This document shows, in pieces, positions 60,950 through 64,000 of a stretch of 64,000 nucleotides of DNA. Origin of the DNA: Sclerodactyla briareus (Eukaryota > Echinodermata > Holothuroidea > Dendrochirotida > Sclerodactylidae); the NCBI GenBank assembly GCA_026419785.1, contig JAODTK010001087.1, positions 62,001 to 126,000 on the forward strand. The letters are read 5' to 3'. The notes under the pieces are model-generated. The model was not told where the DNA came from. It was given only the letters and a program-made list of their open reading frames with translations, and made no database searches. The translations under genes and the position numbers were made by a program. Position 1 is the stretch's first letter, and the number at the start of each line of letters is the position of its first letter.

Positions 60950-63860
60950 TTCAATGTAAAAACGCCCTACCATTCATATGAACATTTCAACTAATAAGTG
61001 TGGCCAACTGCCCATCAAACAATGGATTACTTGGGGGCCAAAAGGCGTTCACATAATGGGCAAATGGTGTGCCCCTCCAAAGGCCTTTGACCGCTGAATT
61101 TCACATGTTCAAAGATGGCCGAGGAATTAATTAATTTGTGCCCCTCCAGCAACATCCATCCATCATAGAATGACTGTTTGGTGGCATATTATACTCTTTT
61201 TCACAAAATTTCACTGTTGTAACTCTATGGCCACTATATGACGTTGCATCAAACTACTAGGTGTAGGGCCTACAACAGACATAGCTCACCCAAGGAACAG
61301 TAAAATGGCCCAAGAAATCTCATGCACTTTGCGGGAGATACTTTTAAATTCCACACACAATGGCCTATTATGTCCCTTTATAATTGACCTTTGACATCAA
61401 CCTTCCTTTGGTCTAAGAAGTTCCATTGATCGATGAACATTGTGTCCAAGTTTGATCAACATCAAGCAAAGATTGATCAATTGGGAGCCAGAAAAGCATT
61501 CCATTCAATGGCCTATACCGCCCCTTTGATGACCTTTGACTGTGACGTTCACATAGTCGAACAATGTCCATGGTCATGAGCAGTTGTCCAAGGTCCGGTC
61601 AACATCCATCAAAGAGTGCCGGTTTGGGGCCTATAATACATCTGTTCCATTCCTATTCTACTGTTTCAAACTCCAATTGCCTATGACATTGCATCGAAAA
61701 TATGGGGTAAAAGAGCTGGAAGTAGCCCCAACCCCTCTATGAATGATCTCAGGGCTATCCAATGCACTTTGTAGGAGCAGTACATTGAAAATTTGCAAGA
61801 ATGACCTATTTATCCCCTTCAATGACCTTTGACCTTGACTTTCTTGAGTTAAAGATGTCCCCGTGTCAATGAACTGTGTCCAGTTTGGGGTCAACTTCCA
61901 TCAATAGCGAACACGGTCAAAAAAGGCAAAAGTGATGGATGAGGGATGGATGATGGATGGATGTCCAGGTTGTTGAACACATACGTCATAAATATTTGCA
62001 CAATAGGGTTTGTGGTGATAGTGTGCCATCGGTATAGATCCCTGACTCACAACTTCGTAGTAACAATAACTTTGGGGGGCAGCAAGGATACATGGTGTGG
62101 AACAACAATGGATTCCGTTTGCCTCCCCCTAGTTATAGGGGTTTATACTACGCATCGACCATCAAACTAGAGACACCAATGTGCTGTAGCTCAAAACCGC
62201 ACAATTAAGCAGATGAATGTAGAATTATGTTTTAAACGCTCAAGATCATGAGGTCCAAGGAGGCAGTTTTCAAACAATGACCTACTGTGCCCCTGTGAAG
62301 ACCTTTGACCTTGATCTTTTATCGGCCAAAGATGTTTAGCAGTCAATGAACATGTTACTCTTTGTTCAATATCCCAAGAATTTATATTGATATTGAAGAA
62401 TGACCAATCCAAGACCAAAAGGCAATTTCACAGCAATGGCCTCTCATGGCCTTTCAATGACCTTGAACTCCTCATGGTCGAAGATGTCCGAAAGGTTGAT
62501 GAACACGGGTCAAAGTTGATCACCATCCATAAAAAAAAAACTGACCATTTTGCTTCTCCTCATCAGATGTCACTGCTTTGAAATTCCAACAGCACTATAT
62601 GAGGTCGCATCCAAACTTGCAACAAGCTGAAAAGAGCAACCATCAGAGAAACATTTACAGAACATTTCGCACAAAATCTATGTACTGAGCAGAAATACAT
62701 TCGAAATTTACACATAATGGCGCTATATCCCTCCCCTAAAAACTGAGTTTGGTCAACACCATGGGGAATAATAACTGCTTGGTCGAATGCTTCTTATCAA
62801 CATGTTACATTACAGTTTTTAACTCCCATATAACATCTGTCTGAAAAAGACTCACTTGGACCCCCAAACAGTCATTCTCTGGTGATGTTGACCAAGCTTG
62901 GACCAAATGTTCATTGACCTTTTGGACCGTCATCATGACCACCGAACTCAGCATGGATCTGTCATCGAAATTTGTTTGGAGATTATGGGCCCCTATGGCC
63001 CCCTGTAATTGGGCCAGAATTTGTGCCCCATTGATAACCACTCCCCAAGCAGCATTACATGTAGCTTCAAAGAAAATCAAATTGAAACTTTTGGGAGGAG
63101 ATGCATTTCCAGAACCATTGTGTGAAATTTAATGAATTGGCCTTCAGGCTCAAGTGGGACCTTTGACAAAAATCCCTGAAATTTTTTTCAAGGGTCCAGC
63201 TTGTCAGTCATCATTATGACTGAATGTCAGCACTGTGCATCAAAATTTGTAGGAGGACCATTTGCATAATTCCACGGTGGGCCCGGGCCCACACTGGGCC
63301 TTAGGTCCTAGGACCCCTGGTCACCCTCAGATTACATCTATAGACCTCATTATGACCGCAGTTCGCACTCTGCAACAAAATTTGTGGGAGCTACAAGATT
63401 TTGCAGTAGCTCCCATTTTTGGGCCTGGTCCCCCAATTCCTACACTCCCCTAATTGCCTCTACCTAAGAACGCATTCCATGTAACTTTGAAGAAAATCAT
63501 ATGGAAGCCTTGTGGGAACGGGAGGAGATCATTTCAAATTACCATTGTGTGAAGTTTAATAACACGACCCGTCGGACGCAAGTGGGACCGTGCACCAAAA
63601 GTTCCTTAACACCCCGAAAGGACAGCTGTTAGACCATCAGTATGACCCAACATCAGCCGCTGTGCCGACATTTGTAGGCGGAACGATCTACATTTTGAAA
63701 TTTCACACATAATGATCTATATTGCCCCCTTCAATGGCCTTTGACCTTGACCTTCACCAATTCCAATGATTCGCATGAGTCATTTAACATTGTGTCCAAT
63801 TTTGGTCGACATCCATCCAGAATGGAACTGTTTGGGAGCCAAAAGGTAATTGTTGACACT
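60950..63860. repeat. Tandem array, about 450-bp units of 150-bp sub-units
   Basis: The block CTATATGACGTTGCATC and its variants recur near 61233, 61684 and 62595, one or two multiples of about 450 bases apart. Sub-units of about 150 bases repeat AATGGCCTAT, CCCCTTCAATGACCTTTGACC, CAATGAACATTGTGTCC, TTGATCAACATCCATCA and GGGGCCAAAAGGCAT. At the 3' side a related unit (ACCATTGTGTGAA-TTTAAT, CAAGTGGGACC, CATTATGAC, AAAATTTGT-GGAG) repeats near 63110 and 63541. Units are diverged. No protein is encoded. Confidence 0.75.
61823..61835 (-). promoter_or_regulatory. Perfect DR1 nuclear-receptor motif in the array
   Basis: The minus strand reads AGGTCAAAGGTCA, the exact consensus direct repeat with one-base spacing bound by RXR, HNF4 or PPAR-type receptors in animals. 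Near matches recur at 61385, 61530, 62299 and 63735 as part of the repeat unit. Binding is inferred only from the motif; it may simply be repeat sequence. Confidence 0.4.
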
Positions 63861-64000
63861 CTGGATAGATAGAGTAGATAGATAGATAGAAGTGCGCGAT
63901 TCATAGCTTACATCATAGCTGGTTTGAGCTACAAAACCCTCCCAGTGCTCCCGTGAAAAAACAAACACGAGCACAACCATTGAGTATATAAAAACCATGT
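63861..64000. other. Short (GATA)n and window edge
   Basis: A (TAGA/GATA) run of about six units lies near 63866-63890. Nothing else is recognised before the window ends. Confidence 0.6.

Noticed and set aside
1..64000. CRISPR array, prophage, operon or bacterial gene cluster
   Set aside because: No regularly spaced short repeats with unique spacers and no long intact frames; composition and introns indicate animal DNA.

Overview
The window looks like animal nuclear DNA, probably from a marine invertebrate. It is low in gene density, with no operons or bacterial signals. It is full of AT, TAA, GT and TGAG microsatellites, minisatellites, inverted-repeat elements and LINE and PIF/Harbinger relics. 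The only recognisable host gene is split by kilobase introns. The phylum cannot be fixed from this sequence; the frequent AGGCCTA-type words and the repeat types are only weakly compatible with an echinoderm, hemichordate or similar animal.

Repeats occupy much of 0-33 kb. There is a dispersed repeat with copies at 300-645 and 10100-10445. A 2.1-kb inverted-repeat element at 2750-4826 carries internal tandem repeats. A degenerate LINE reverse transcriptase lies at 5600-6900. Two 3' ends of a similar LINE carry (TGAG)n tails, at 8180-8647 (+) and 12409-12700 (-). A MITE is at 10558-10824 and a roughly 320-bp tandem family at 13795-14690. A tandem block lies at 18540-19740, a GAGACC array at 21225-21515, a perfect hairpin at 27424-27484 and a PIF/Harbinger element with a broken transposase relic at 27928-28715. 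No host gene was recognised in this part.

From 33.8 to 55 kb, the + strand carries the pieces of one secreted proteinase K-like subtilase (family S8A). In order they are the I9 propeptide (33857-34089), propeptide end plus mature N-terminus (34762-34909), Asp exon (36558-36677), His exon (40341-40483), Asn exon (42581-42731), a tentative 14-codon micro-exon (46925-46966), Ser exon (48368-48555) and a tentative C-terminal exon (from 54896). All four catalytic motifs are present and most splice sites are good. Most exons nevertheless carry apparent one-base frame shifts, which suggests either an error-rich assembly or a young pseudogene. The introns hold MITEs, an L2/CR1-like LINE end (49395-49815, -), the 320-bp family and two minisatellite arrays, one of them with an inverted arm.

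From 55 to 64 kb there is a relict reading frame with four stops (58082-58477), a 35-base G run (59464-59498) and a tandem array of about 450-bp units (60950-63860). Several units carry a canonical or near-canonical DR1 nuclear-receptor motif. No tRNA, rRNA or CRISPR array was found.
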